From: Ophioceras dolichostomum
Taxonomy: Eukaryota > Ascomycota > Sordariomycetes > Magnaporthales > Ophioceraceae
Assembly: GCA_003049485.1 (NCBI GenBank)
Contig: PYST01000278.1
Location: forward strand, 369 to 53,699
Direction: 5' to 3'
DNA length: 53,331 nucleotides
The notes under the pieces are model-generated. The model was given only the letters and a program-made list of their open reading frames with translations, had not been told where the DNA came from and ran no database searches. Each line of letters opens with the position of its first letter. Positions within the stretch are counted from its first letter, which is position 1. A program made the translations under genes and the position numbers. This document shows positions 32,354 to 41,716 of this stretch, in pieces.

Positions 32354-33469
32354 CACGCCTCAGCGCCTTGCAAGATGTCCCCGTCGACGCGTCCAAGCGC
32401 AAACTGAAGGGGGGCCTCCCAACCGGCAAGACGCCCCGTAACTTCGGCACCCACGAGGATCGGGCGGTGGTCGTGGAGTGGAAGCTGATCAAGGCCACAA
32501 CCGTGGGGGCACTCAAGCTCTCCTACAACCACTCGATGGAGCACCGCATCAAGAACGTCGCCTGGCTACTCAAGTCCGAAAAGAAACCCGAGGACCTGCG
32601 GACGCTAAACTGCATCGGCGTCGTGCTGCGGGCGGGCGCGGTCGAGGGCGAGAACTACTACGTCTTGATCTACAGGGCGCCGAGCAGCAGGTGCGATTCG
32701 CTGCTGGACGTCTTCAGGGATCAGGGCCACCACCACAGGCTATACAACGGAGACCATTTCTCCTCCGCGGTCGTCCTCAGCAAGGCGGTGCTGTACCTCC
32801 ACCTCGCGGGATGGCTGCACGAGGGCATCCGGGCCGACAACGTCGTTTTCTTCGTCGAGGAGGGGGACCAAACGACGACGACGACGACGACGACGACAAG
32901 GACGCTGGATTACGGCCAGCCGTACCTCACAGGCTTCGAGTACAGCAGAGAAAGCGCCGCGGGCGCCCCTACCGAAGACGTCCTCGACGACCTGGAGTGG
33001 AATCTGTACCGCCATCCTGACGTCCAGGGGGCACCGCGGGAGCCGGTGGTGGTCCCAGAATAAGGGAGGAGGTCCGGAAGAGGAGGAGGGAGTGAATGGG
33101 GGGCCGGCGGTCGACGCCATGACCAGCGCGGCGATACAGCTCATGGCGATCAAGAGGCCGCCGTTCAGCGCCATACACGACATCTACAGCTTGGCGGTGG
33201 TGCTCTCAGAGATCGGGCTGGAGAGGTCCGTGCTGAGCATGTACGAGGAGGCCAAGGCGCGGCGGGACTACCCTAGCAGCAGGACCGCTGCGGATTTCCG
33301 GCAGTGGCTTCTTGAGAGATACGTACCCCTGCTGGGCAGGACGGCTGCGAGTCCGTATGCGGAGGCGACTAGGACCTGTCTCGACGGCTCGCTAGCCGGG
33401 GATAGGGACGAGCCGTTGTCGGAGGTGTTTTATAGGGAGGTTGTGAGGCGGTTGGAGGGTCTTGCCTGA
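32332..33469 (+). pseudogene. Truncated HeLo-associated kinase-like (pseudokinase) gene with one frameshift
   Basis: An open frame from the palindrome to a stop at 33061 continues in the next frame to 33469, so one frameshift lies at about 33010-33061. No plausible intron bridges it. There is no in-frame ATG until about 32536; the 5' end is cut off at the palindrome. The text resembles the C-terminal kinase-like domain found with HeLo/prion-inhibition N-termini in fungi: VVEWKLIKATTVGALK, LYLHLAGWLHEGIRADNVVF in the catalytic-loop position, PYLTGFEYSRE, and IHDIYSLAVVLSEIG. The loop has HEGIRADN in place of HRD, so it would be a pseudokinase even if repaired. A tract of ACG codons codes poly-Thr. 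The related intact proteins are implicated in incompatibility and cell-death signalling. Confidence 0.78.
32872..32898 (+). repeat. ACG trinucleotide tract (poly-Thr) in the pseudokinase
   Basis: About nine consecutive ACG units in frame. The older copy at 26740-26861 lacks the tract. Confidence 0.85.
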
Positions 33470-33865
33470 TGAAAGGCTCCGATCCATGGTATAGCACTAT
33501 AGTATTATCATAGCTACCTAGGTAGCTAGGCAGAGGATATTTTGTATCACTATATATCTTTGTCTTCACCGCACATCTTCGACATTATGCCCAGGCCAAC
33601 GAACAGTATAATAACAGGGCAACTATGCATAGCAGCATCTACATTTAGAAGCACGCCCTATACGAATTACTATAGCAATATATTATTATAAGCGATCGAG
33701 GTTTAATAATTGCTGAGATCCACCCACTCAGCATGTTCATGCGCTGAGTCAAATGATATAATTTCCGATATAGTAGTCTGGAGGAGGGATAAAGGGACAG
33801 AAAACAAACATTCGATCTTCGGTCTATCAGTTCGGGCGGGTACCCATCTATCTACCCAGGTCTAT
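33470..33865. other. AT-rich intergenic DNA
   Basis: Clearly more AT-rich than its surroundings, with a TACCTAGGTAG palindrome at about 33517. No gene was seen; the right side should be the 3' UTR of the CoA-transferase. Confidence 0.45.
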
Positions 33866-36003
33866 TTACCCAGATCTATCAAGCCTACAGTCCCGTTCAT
33901 CTTCAAACTCCCAGCTCGCCACGTCCGTACCATTAGGCCTGCTCGGCCTCTTGAAACTGATCTCGACGCCCTCGATCCTCACTACAGGCTGCACGACGAC
34001 GATCTCCGCATTGTATCCCCTGGAGAACCACCCCTCGCACAGGTGGTCGCTCTCTTCTTCCCTTCCCTTTCTGCTGCTACTTCTTGCCGCCTCGAACTTC
34101 CCCGGAAAGCGCTTCCTCAGAGCCCGCAGCGCCGTGCCAGAGATCTGGTCGACGCTGTGGCTGTGCCTCAGATCCTTGAAGTCCTCCCCGGCGAACTCGA
34201 GCAGCTCCCGCTGGACATGGGGCGAGTAGGCGCCCATGCTCATGAGCAACAGGTCGTAATGTAGGAGGGAGACTTTACCATGCCAGGACCCGCCGTGCTT
34301 GGTGCGGTTGTAGAGGCCCGTTAAGGCGGCGATGGCGCCGATGCAGCCGGTGCCGTAGTCGGAGATGGGGAAGGGCGGGACGACGGGCTCGTTGAGGCCC
34401 ATGAAGCGGCCTTGTTCCCATGCTAGGCCGCTCACCTGCAGGTGCGGAATCAAGTTGAGGATGTTAGTGACGAATGGGGCTCATCTTACATCCATCATAA
34501 AAGCAGTCATCAGAAGGGGGGGAAGGCCGGTGTGAAGGAGATGATGGATTCAGGGGCAAGTAGTAGAAAGAAACTCACACAATCCGCAATCTGCTGCCAG
34601 CCCGGACGATTCCGCCACTCCCCCGCGTAGCCGAAGCAGTTCTCATTGACGTATACGAAGCCCTTCCCTCTCCTCTTCGCGACCCCAGAGAGAGCAGCCG
34701 GCCCATACCCCAACTTATCGATCGCGCCGGGGCGGTACCCATCAAGGACGACGTCGGCGTCCTCCAGGAGATCCTCGAATCGCGCCCGCCCTTCCGCGGA
34801 CTTAAGATCGAGTTCGGCGGCTCGCTTGCCCATGTTGCCATCGACCTGGAAGAACGGCACGTCGCTGAGGTATGGGCTGGTGATCTTCAGCACGTCGGCG
34901 CCGTACTCGGCTAGGATCCGGCCGATCACGGGCCCGGCGATGATGCGGCTTAGTTCGAGGACCTTGATGCCCGCAAGTGGGCGGAGGGGGCCATCTTGTG
35001 GTTGGTGACGGGGCAGTGCGCAGGGAGGAGTCGTGTCTTCGACTTGATCGATTGTCCAAGGTGGGCGCTTGACGTTCTCTTGGCCCTGTGAACCATCATC
35101 AGTCAGCAATAATCATCCATCAAGCATCAAGCATCAGCCATTCCAGTCAGGTTTTCGAGAAGGCGCCGGAAGTGGTGGAAAGAGAGGGGGACGAGGAGTG
35201 CCGGCTCACATGAGGTGTCTCCCGAAACTCCTCCTGCGTGAGAGCCATGATCCCAGCCTGCTTTGCCCTGGCGTTGAGGTCCTCGAGCTCCTCGACTGTG
35301 TACATTTTGACCCGGCTCTCGATTTCCGCCACGATAGCGTCGTGCCCCTTCTTGCTCAGGTCCGGGTCGAACGGCTTGAGCCCCAGTAGCCCCAGTGTGG
35401 TGGTTGCCTCGAGGGAGCCATGGATGTGGTAATACTTGCCCGGCTCGCTTGTTTCGTAGAGGTTGGCGGAGAGGCGCCGGTAGGGATCCGATTGCGCTTG
35501 GAGCAAGTCCGTATCTGCTCGTCTCGATCATCGCCGCCCAAGGGGTTAGTCGCAAGGCCCCCGACACATGATCGGAGAAAAGCGTAATCGGGCCTACCTT
35601 TCAGATATTTCTTGACACCTTCGTCGAGCTTTCCCAGCCCTCTGACGGTTGCCAAATATGTCTGGAAGAGGAAGGCCGTCGTCCGCTCCAAGCTAACAGT
35701 GATGACCTTGTGGTCATCATGGCCCTTCGTTTCTTCAGGTGTGCGTGCTTGCGCGAGCGCGCTCGCGAAGCTGGCTTCGATGGCCTTGAGCGCTGACCCT
35801 AGCTCCGTCTCCTTGAACGGGATCGGGAAGAAAGGCTTGTCGTGTCCCGACGCGACGAACTGCACGTCCTCTCGCGCAATACGGTCGATTTCCGGAGGAA
35901 GGGTCACCAGCTGCCGTACCTTCTCCAGTATGCTGCGGGTTTCCGCAACGGCCGAGTATTCGCCGCACGGGACGACGCCGTCCGGTTGTTCGGGCATTGG
36001 CAT
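33866..36003 (-). CDS. Class III CoA-transferase (CaiB/BaiF family)
   Basis: Four minus-strand exons (36003-35598, 35514-35210, 35085-34579, 34435-33866) give 595 aa. Signatures are PLAGIKVLELSRIIAGPVIG with RILAEYGADVLKI, then DLKSAEGRARFEDLLEDADV, DGYRPGAIDKLGYG, QQIADC joined across intron 3 to VSGLAWEQGRFMGL, and SDYGTGCIGAIAALTGLYNR. This is the CaiB/BaiF (formyl-CoA transferase, alpha-methylacyl-CoA racemase) superfamily, which moves CoA between carboxylic acids; the N-terminal 230 residues are the extension seen in fungal members. The substrate cannot be told. I took the ATG at 36003 (MPMPEQPDG) because the frame upstream to 36132 is low-complexity; that longer start is possible. The gene is divergent from the Zn2Cys6 regulator, with 946 bp between the ATGs. 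Confidence 0.88.
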
Positions 36004-36949
36004 GGTGATGCCGGGGTCGAATGAGGCTGCTGATGACCTCGGGGAGAAGTCAGTACGGCGAACGGCAGGCTGGGGATTTATGGTACGTTTAGAGGTGGGA
36101 CGGGGGGACGAACAATGGATGTTTGCCGGCATCTTATGGTTTCACCCCCTAAAGAATTTCTCCTTGTTTTCCCGTGTCGTACCCGACCAACACGACCAAC
36201 ATCGGCGGATGCATCCATTCGTCGACCTTCACAGTTGCCTCCGCGTACTTAAAGAGGGTTTTGGGTGCCATCCGACAAGTACATGGTAGTAACCGTACTA
36301 CAAGAGGAGACAGGGAGCTTAAAAAAAAAGGAATTGAAGACGGATCGGATGGGTGATCTGTGCTTCCGAGCCGAACCTCTGCCAAACATTAAACTTTCGG
36401 GGCGTGCGTCACTGAAGGGGTACCAACCAAGCTTAGCTCTGGCATCCTCGCATCCGACAGCTTTTCATCAGTCCTCACCTCGCAGCCGAACAGGCACCAC
36501 CAAAAACATGCTCCTCAACGGTCGCACATGTTTCGGGAACTAGTCCCATTCTATTTCCATTCCACTATTTACCAACACAGCAACATGCATTAGCTTGCTT
36601 CGACCCCCGCCCGCCAAGCGGGCCAACTCGACATCATGCTTCGATCCCCTGCGGTCCCCCGCGCTTCCCCGCGATACCCCCGGACCAGCTACCCCGGCAC
36701 CCGATCCTGTCGGCTAAGGCACCGGCATTGCATCCCATCTGGGGTACGAGGATATTCCCATCAGATCATCTCGGCGCACAGGTACGTAAATCCCCTCTCA
36801 ACCCTGTCGGGCTGTTTGGATAGCTGTCTCACGGTCCCCGCCCGTCTCCCGACCTGACAGACTTTGCAATTACATCTTCTTGCCGACTACACGCTCCTGG
36901 CTCTCTTCGATGCGAGTCGAGTCTACGCCGGACGATCGCGCATGCTAAC
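36004..36949. promoter_or_regulatory. Divergent intergenic region between CoA-transferase and Zn2Cys6 regulator
   Basis: It should hold both promoters. CGG/CCG triplets, the half-sites of Zn2Cys6 proteins, are present (for example around 36203 and 36676-36693), but I cannot show a conserved site. A 10-bp palindrome GGATGCATCC lies near 36206. No gene was seen. Confidence 0.4.
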
Positions 36950-39430
36950 ATGCCAACGAAAAAGGTACCAGACAGCAAGCGTCGCCGGTGCGCGAGCGCC
37001 TGCTCGACGTGCAAAGCACGCAAGGAGCGATGTGACGGACGGCGACCCTGCGCCAGGTGTATCTACCGGCGAGTCGAGAGAGACTGTTCGTTTAAGAACC
37101 AGAACAACGGGGTCCTCTCGGAGCCAGAGGGCTCGATACATCCGAGTCCCGAAGACAGGATCTCCATCTCAGGCACATCCACCCCGCTCGCAGCAGCAAG
37201 CGTCGGCTGCTCCGATGACCCCATTGGCTCCTTTCGCTGCTCCAACCAAGCAAGCTTCATGAATGACCAAGTCGCATTTATGCCGCCACAATCGAGGTTG
37301 CTCGGAGATGGCCGTCTCGGCGGCCGCCTTACCTTCATCGGCGATTCTGCAAACCTAGCCTTCCTGAAGGTCATTCGCCAGGTTGTCAGCGACCGACTGG
37401 GACCCTGTGCGTTCACTGAGGACAAGCTTAGGCACATGATGGTGGACAACACTCCAGAGAAGAGCTCATCCCCATTCCAAGGTTTCTTTGCCATTCGAAA
37501 TCCCGCCCATGATGGCGCCGATGCCAGAGAGTGGCTGGGGTGTTTTCTTGGGTTGACGAACCCCCTACTGGGTCTTTTCGACGAGCCTGACCTCGTGAGA
37601 CATCTGCACTCGCGGGCGCAGGGTACGCGGGACAACGAAGGCAAGGAGGTTGAAAGCACCAAAGACGTCCTTTTCTATCTTATGTTTGCCCTCGAACTGC
37701 AGTGTTGTGCCGACGCCGACAGGGACGACGATCCCTTGGCGCAGGGATGGTACGAGGCCGCCCGCACTCTAGCCCACGAACGTGGCATCCCAGATGAGGC
37801 GTCGTGCGAGGGCATCCAATTTTCACTGCTAAGTACGATGTACCTCCTCAACGCCTCCCGGCGGAACGCGGCGTTCATGGCCCTAGGCACCGCCGTGCGG
37901 GCCGCTCACGTCCTGGGCATCCACGACCGCCGCCGTGACAACGGCAGCTTCGGTCCGTCCGAGCGGCGCGCTAGGGAAGGGTTGTGGGCGGGACTGAGAC
38001 TCCTCGACGTCTTCCTCAGCGCATCGCTGGGCAGGCCACTCGCCACTTCCGACCCCCGCAGCATGTCTGACGACCTGGGCGACGCAGCAACCGCCGGCGA
38101 CAGCCAGACCGGCGAGACCACCGGCGAGACCACCGCCGCTGACGAAGTCTACACCGACTTGATGCTGGATATATGCTCGATCTTCGAGTCCATTTTGAAC
38201 GAAGTGTATGCCCGCAGAATGGTCACCACCGAGGCTCTGGAGAACATCAGCCAGCGGCACCGACGATGGGCGGCGCGACTACGGGACAATGCCACCCTCT
38301 TGGGGGAGGTGGAGCAAGGCGGGCCCGACCTGGGTCCGTCCAGGTCTTGGGACACAGACAAGATGAAGCAGAATATGAGAGTCTGCCACTTAAAACTGAT
38401 GTATTACTGGAGTATCATGATCCTGTCACGGCCGTTCTTGACGGAGTCTGTGGCTAGGACGCGCCCCTCTTGCACTCCTCATCACCAAGGCCGTAAAGAT
38501 TACGTGCCCGCATCGGCCGCTTTTATATCATCACCACCTCCGCCTTCTTCCTCCGCAGGACCCCAGCAGCTCCTAGTCCACGCCTGCATCGACTCGGCCG
38601 TGCGCACAATCGAGCTTGTCCGCGACCTACTAGCCCGACGCTGCCTATCCGCCCTCCACCCATCCACCCCGAAACGACTCCCCTTCGTCGTCAACTCGAT
38701 CTTCCACTCGGCGCTCGTGCTGGGACTAGCCGTCATGGGCGATCTCGGCGACCATGTTCACCACCACATAGGCAACGACGCAAGCCCCGTCCCATGCTTC
38801 CCATTGGAGAAGCCTCTCGTCCAAGCACACTATCTCCTGAAACTTCTGAGCCCCCACGACGCGGTCGCTCGCAGGGATCTGGAGATTGTCGGCTTCCTGA
38901 TCGAGGCGTGCGAGGCTTATTCCGAAAAGAGGGCCCGGCTAGTCATGGACCGGCGGGCCGTGCTCGTAGGGGACATGTTTGGCAGCGTCGACGCGCGCCC
39001 CGACTGTCACGGCGGCTCGTCCTCTTCGAACGGCGGCGGCGCCGACGGTCGATATGCATCTGCATCGGCATCGGCATTGGCGTCATCATTCGGGAATCAC
39101 CAGCAGGAGCCGGTCGCGCAAGGCCCCAGCAACACTGGATACGCCACCGCCGGGCGCTTCAGCGACCAACTCATCGATCCGCACATCCGCGGCAGTGATG
39201 TTGCTGGCGGCCGCCCATCGTCTGGTGGAGGAGCGACGACTACCTCCTCCACCTTAGCCGATGACTGGGGCTCAAGCAGCAGCATCACGACTGACGACAA
39301 CATGATTCTCACGCCTCCGGGCACAGAGAGCCTGCTCGGGGGAGTTTCGCCGAGGACGTTGCTTCTTTTTGATGAGTCGTACGACGACGTCTTTCCATAC
39401 TTCTCTACGATGGATTTTGGCATGTCATAG
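36950..39430 (+). CDS. Zn2Cys6 fungal transcription factor
   Basis: Single exon, 826 aa. The binuclear zinc cluster is at Cys18, 21, 28, 34, 37 and 46 (C-x2-C-x6-C-x5-C-x2-C-x8-C), preceded by a basic stretch (KKVPDSKRRR). The middle region is the fungal-specific transcription factor domain (LGLFDEPDLVRHLH, then QFSLLSTMYLLNASRRNAAF, TAVRAAHVLGIHDRRR and GLRLLDVFLSASLGRPLAT). The C-terminus is Ser/Gly/Ala-rich and probably disordered, ending near DDVFPYFSTMDFGMS, an acidic-aromatic end typical of activation regions. It should bind CGG-containing sites in the nucleus. It is divergent from the CoA-transferase and near the FAD monooxygenase, so a pathway-specific role is likely but unproven. Confidence 0.93.
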   Translation: MPTKKVPDSKRRRCASACSTCKARKERCDGRRPCARCIYRRVERDCSFKNQNNGVLSEPEGSIHPSPEDRISISGTSTPLAAASVGCSDDPIGSFRCSNQASFMNDQVAFMPPQSRLLGDGRLGGRLTFIGDSANLAFLKVIRQVVSDRLGPCAFTEDKLRHMMVDNTPEKSSSPFQGFFAIRNPAHDGADAREWLGCFLGLTNPLLGLFDEPDLVRHLHSRAQGTRDNEGKEVESTKDVLFYLMFALELQCCADADRDDDPLAQGWYEAARTLAHERGIPDEASCEGIQFSLLSTMYLLNASRRNAAFMALGTAVRAAHVLGIHDRRRDNGSFGPSERRAREGLWAGLRLLDVFLSASLGRPLATSDPRSMSDDLGDAATAGDSQTGETTGETTAADEVYTDLMLDICSIFESILNEVYARRMVTTEALENISQRHRRWAARLRDNATLLGEVEQGGPDLGPSRSWDTDKMKQNMRVCHLKLMYYWSIMILSRPFLTESVARTRPSCTPHHQGRKDYVPASAAFISSPPPPSSSAGPQQLLVHACIDSAVRTIELVRDLLARRCLSALHPSTPKRLPFVVNSIFHSALVLGLAVMGDLGDHVHHHIGNDASPVPCFPLEKPLVQAHYLLKLLSPHDAVARRDLEIVGFLIEACEAYSEKRARLVMDRRAVLVGDMFGSVDARPDCHGGSSSSNGGGADGRYASASASALASSFGNHQQEPVAQGPSNTGYATAGRFSDQLIDPHIRGSDVAGGRPSSGGGATTTSSTLADDWGSSSSITTDDNMILTPPGTESLLGGVSPRTLLLFDESYDDVFPYFSTMDFGMS

Positions 39431-39967
39431 ATGGACGGATGCCGCCAATTGGGACAGCGACTTCCCCACGTTGAGGTCGGCCCGGGGAGGAAAAGCATTT
39501 TGGCATTTTGGATGGTGAAGCCGTGTTCCCTGCATTTTGCACACTGGGAGTCCTTGGCGTGGCGACACAGGCGGCTTTGGTCATGGTCTGATGCCCCAAA
39601 TACTGTACATTCCTACAGAACAGCTGGGTTCCTAGCACCCCAATTGGGATGAATATCGTCGTTGTGTCATTTCTTGTACCACCAAATACCATTTTCGCTC
39701 GCTATGAAATTTCGATCCCGTGTGCGGACCAAGACCAATGAAGAATGCTACATATCCAGTTCCCTCCAAGCAACACGTCGTCATCACCACCATCCATCCC
39801 CTTCCCAGAACAGACACCGCATCGTCTACATCTGCCTAACCGTCTCTTTAACCCTAAGCAACTCCTCCACCAATCTCTTATGAAAGCTAACCATCGGCAC
39901 TTTGTCCCGAATCGAGACTCCTAACTTCCACCCCCCTCGCGCCGCTCTTCACCGCGTTCTCGTTCTT
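39431..39967. other. Intergenic, no gene seen
   Basis: 3' flank of the regulator and of the hydrolase relic. No recognisable frame. Confidence 0.4.
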
Positions 39968-40396
39968 CTAGCTCGCAGGCGGCACGGCGTTATCCCTCTC
40001 GCAAACCACATACGTGGTCTCGACGTCCCCGTCGGCCATGAGCGCAGCGACGTCAACGAGCCTCACAACGCCCGCGGGTTTCCCCCGGAGGCTTCGCTCG
40101 GACCGCGTGAGCCCCCGACACGCCTCGGCGCTAATGACGACGCCACCGCAGCTACTGTGCATCGCCACGACGGCTTCCAAGGAACTCGAACTCGGCGGTG
40201 TAGTAGATAGATCTGGGCCCTGATCGCGGCCACGTTCCGCGCGAAGGAGGTCATCAAGGGCGGCCAGGCGCTTAGGGAGGGGGAAGCCGGCGTATGGGAG
40301 GTGAGGACAAATGGAGGCGTAGAACCGGCCGGCGGAGTGCCAGGCTCCGGGGACGAGGATGAGTACTGCCCGCTGTTTTGTCGGGTTGGATGGCAT
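39968..40396 (-). pseudogene. Shortened alpha/beta-hydrolase relic
   Basis: The frame from the ATG at 40396 gives 142 aa. It starts like a typical fungal alpha/beta hydrolase (RAVLILVPGAWHSAGRFY) and contains a serine-elbow-like AVVAMHSSCGGVVIS, where HS-x-GG is expected. The stretch between them reads out of family frame, suggesting compensating frameshifts. After VVRLVDVAALM it jumps directly to an end-like VETTYVVCERDNAVPP, so about half of a normal hydrolase (usually 240-270 aa) is missing. It is probably inactive. Upstream in the same frame lies only a trinucleotide tract. Confidence 0.72.
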
Positions 40397-40456
40397 GTTG
40401 CTGGCTTGCGATGGGAGGAGAGGGGTGGTGCTAGTGTTAGTAAATATGATATACGG

Positions 40457-40641
40457 GGTTGCTGGTGCTACTATTCCTGCTATTATTACTACTGCTACTG
40501 GTACTGCTATTGCTATTATTGCTATTATTATTGCTCTTATTATTACTATTGCTAATACTATTGTTGCTACTATTGCTACTGCTGCTACCATTATTGCTAT
40601 TACTGCTATTGCTGTTACTGCTGCTGCTGCTGTTGCTGCAG
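40457..40641. repeat. Long imperfect trinucleotide tract (CTA/CTG/TTA-like)
   Basis: About 185 bp of interrupted trinucleotides such as TATTGC, TACTGC and TATTAT. It keeps frames open on both strands (poly-Leu, poly-Ile/Ala, poly-Ser/Asn), which are artefacts. It lies 60 bp upstream of the hydrolase relic. Confidence 0.9.
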
Positions 40642-41716
40642 TAGTTAAAGTGTCGTCTATTGCTGATTGGAAAGACGAGTGGTGGTGTCGACGGGAGAAG
40701 AGGCGGAGGGGAAGGGGGAGGGGGGGAATGTCCCTTTCCAGAGGAGGCCAATTTGACCACTCTCGTTTTTTTCTCCTCGTCCGCTCCACTTCGTGTCATG
40801 CGCGAAGCCGTGGGGCGGGTGCGCGATGCCATTCATGAAGTGAGGATCTCGTGGACATGGCTGGCTATCGCGGTCAGCGCTTGGTTCATAACTCATATGA
40901 TAAGCGCTTTCTATGTGCTTTCGATAAGTTAAGTCTCTAATGGGCACGCACACCGTATTCGCCAAACGAGAGACTCGAGAACAGAACTGTTAGAAGAGGT
41001 GAGAAGCACTCCGGGTGGTTGGCGGTATGGTGAGGATTGATGATGACGAAGGGGAGTTACGACTTAAGCGATGGAGGTTCGTCAGACCCCTCCAAGGAGT
41101 TGATTCCCAACGATCATCCCAGCACAGTAGAGCGAACCGGCCAAGTGGGAGCCGGAGAATTCTCGATCGAGTTCCCTTGGGAGGGACCAAGTTTCGGTTC
41201 TACGCAATGGGTGTGTGGCGCGCATGCGTGGGAGATGGGAGAAACTTCTGCGGGGAAGATGATGCCATGAGGAGTAGCCGGCATCCGAAACCGGGCGGCT
41301 GTGCCCGGAGAGAGAGGAAAGCTCCTTTGCCGAAGATGCAGGGATATGAAGATCAACTCGACTTCGACCGGTTCCCACGTCAGCACTTGATAGGTTGACG
41401 AGAGAACGTAGAGACGGCTGCATATCACCGAAACGTGACAGTTATGTCTCTAACAGGTCGCCGACATGCGACAAGGATCAATCCAATACTCACAAGGGTC
41501 GCGCACTCTTGTTGACTCTGGCAAGGGTCATCAAGACACTGGGGAGAGAGACAGAGAGAGAGCATACCATACCGCTGACTTGATCAGCAGCCTTCTCCCA
41601 CGGGCCTGCTTAACGACCTCCCTCTAGGTACCCGGGTCCCTAGCTGCTCCAGAGCGAGCAAGCAGAGTCGACTGCGACAGAGACCAACTAGAGAGACAAC
41701 AGCGAAAGCAACCATC
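40642..41716. other. Upstream region of the FAD monooxygenase
   Basis: No supportable gene. Several overlapping short frames lack domains. The last few hundred bases should include the monooxygenase promoter and leader. Confidence 0.4.

Noticed and set aside
33008..33095. An intron explaining the frame change in the pseudokinase
   Set aside because: No donor-branch-acceptor set in this span restores the frame; a single-base frameshift is simpler.
40459..40644. Poly-leucine open frame that looks like a membrane protein
   Set aside because: It is generated by the trinucleotide tract, which keeps several frames on both strands open.
39968..40789. 273-residue minus-strand protein with an Ile/Ala-rich membrane-like start
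   Set aside because: Only the part from the ATG at 40396 resembles a hydrolase; the rest is translated repeat tract.
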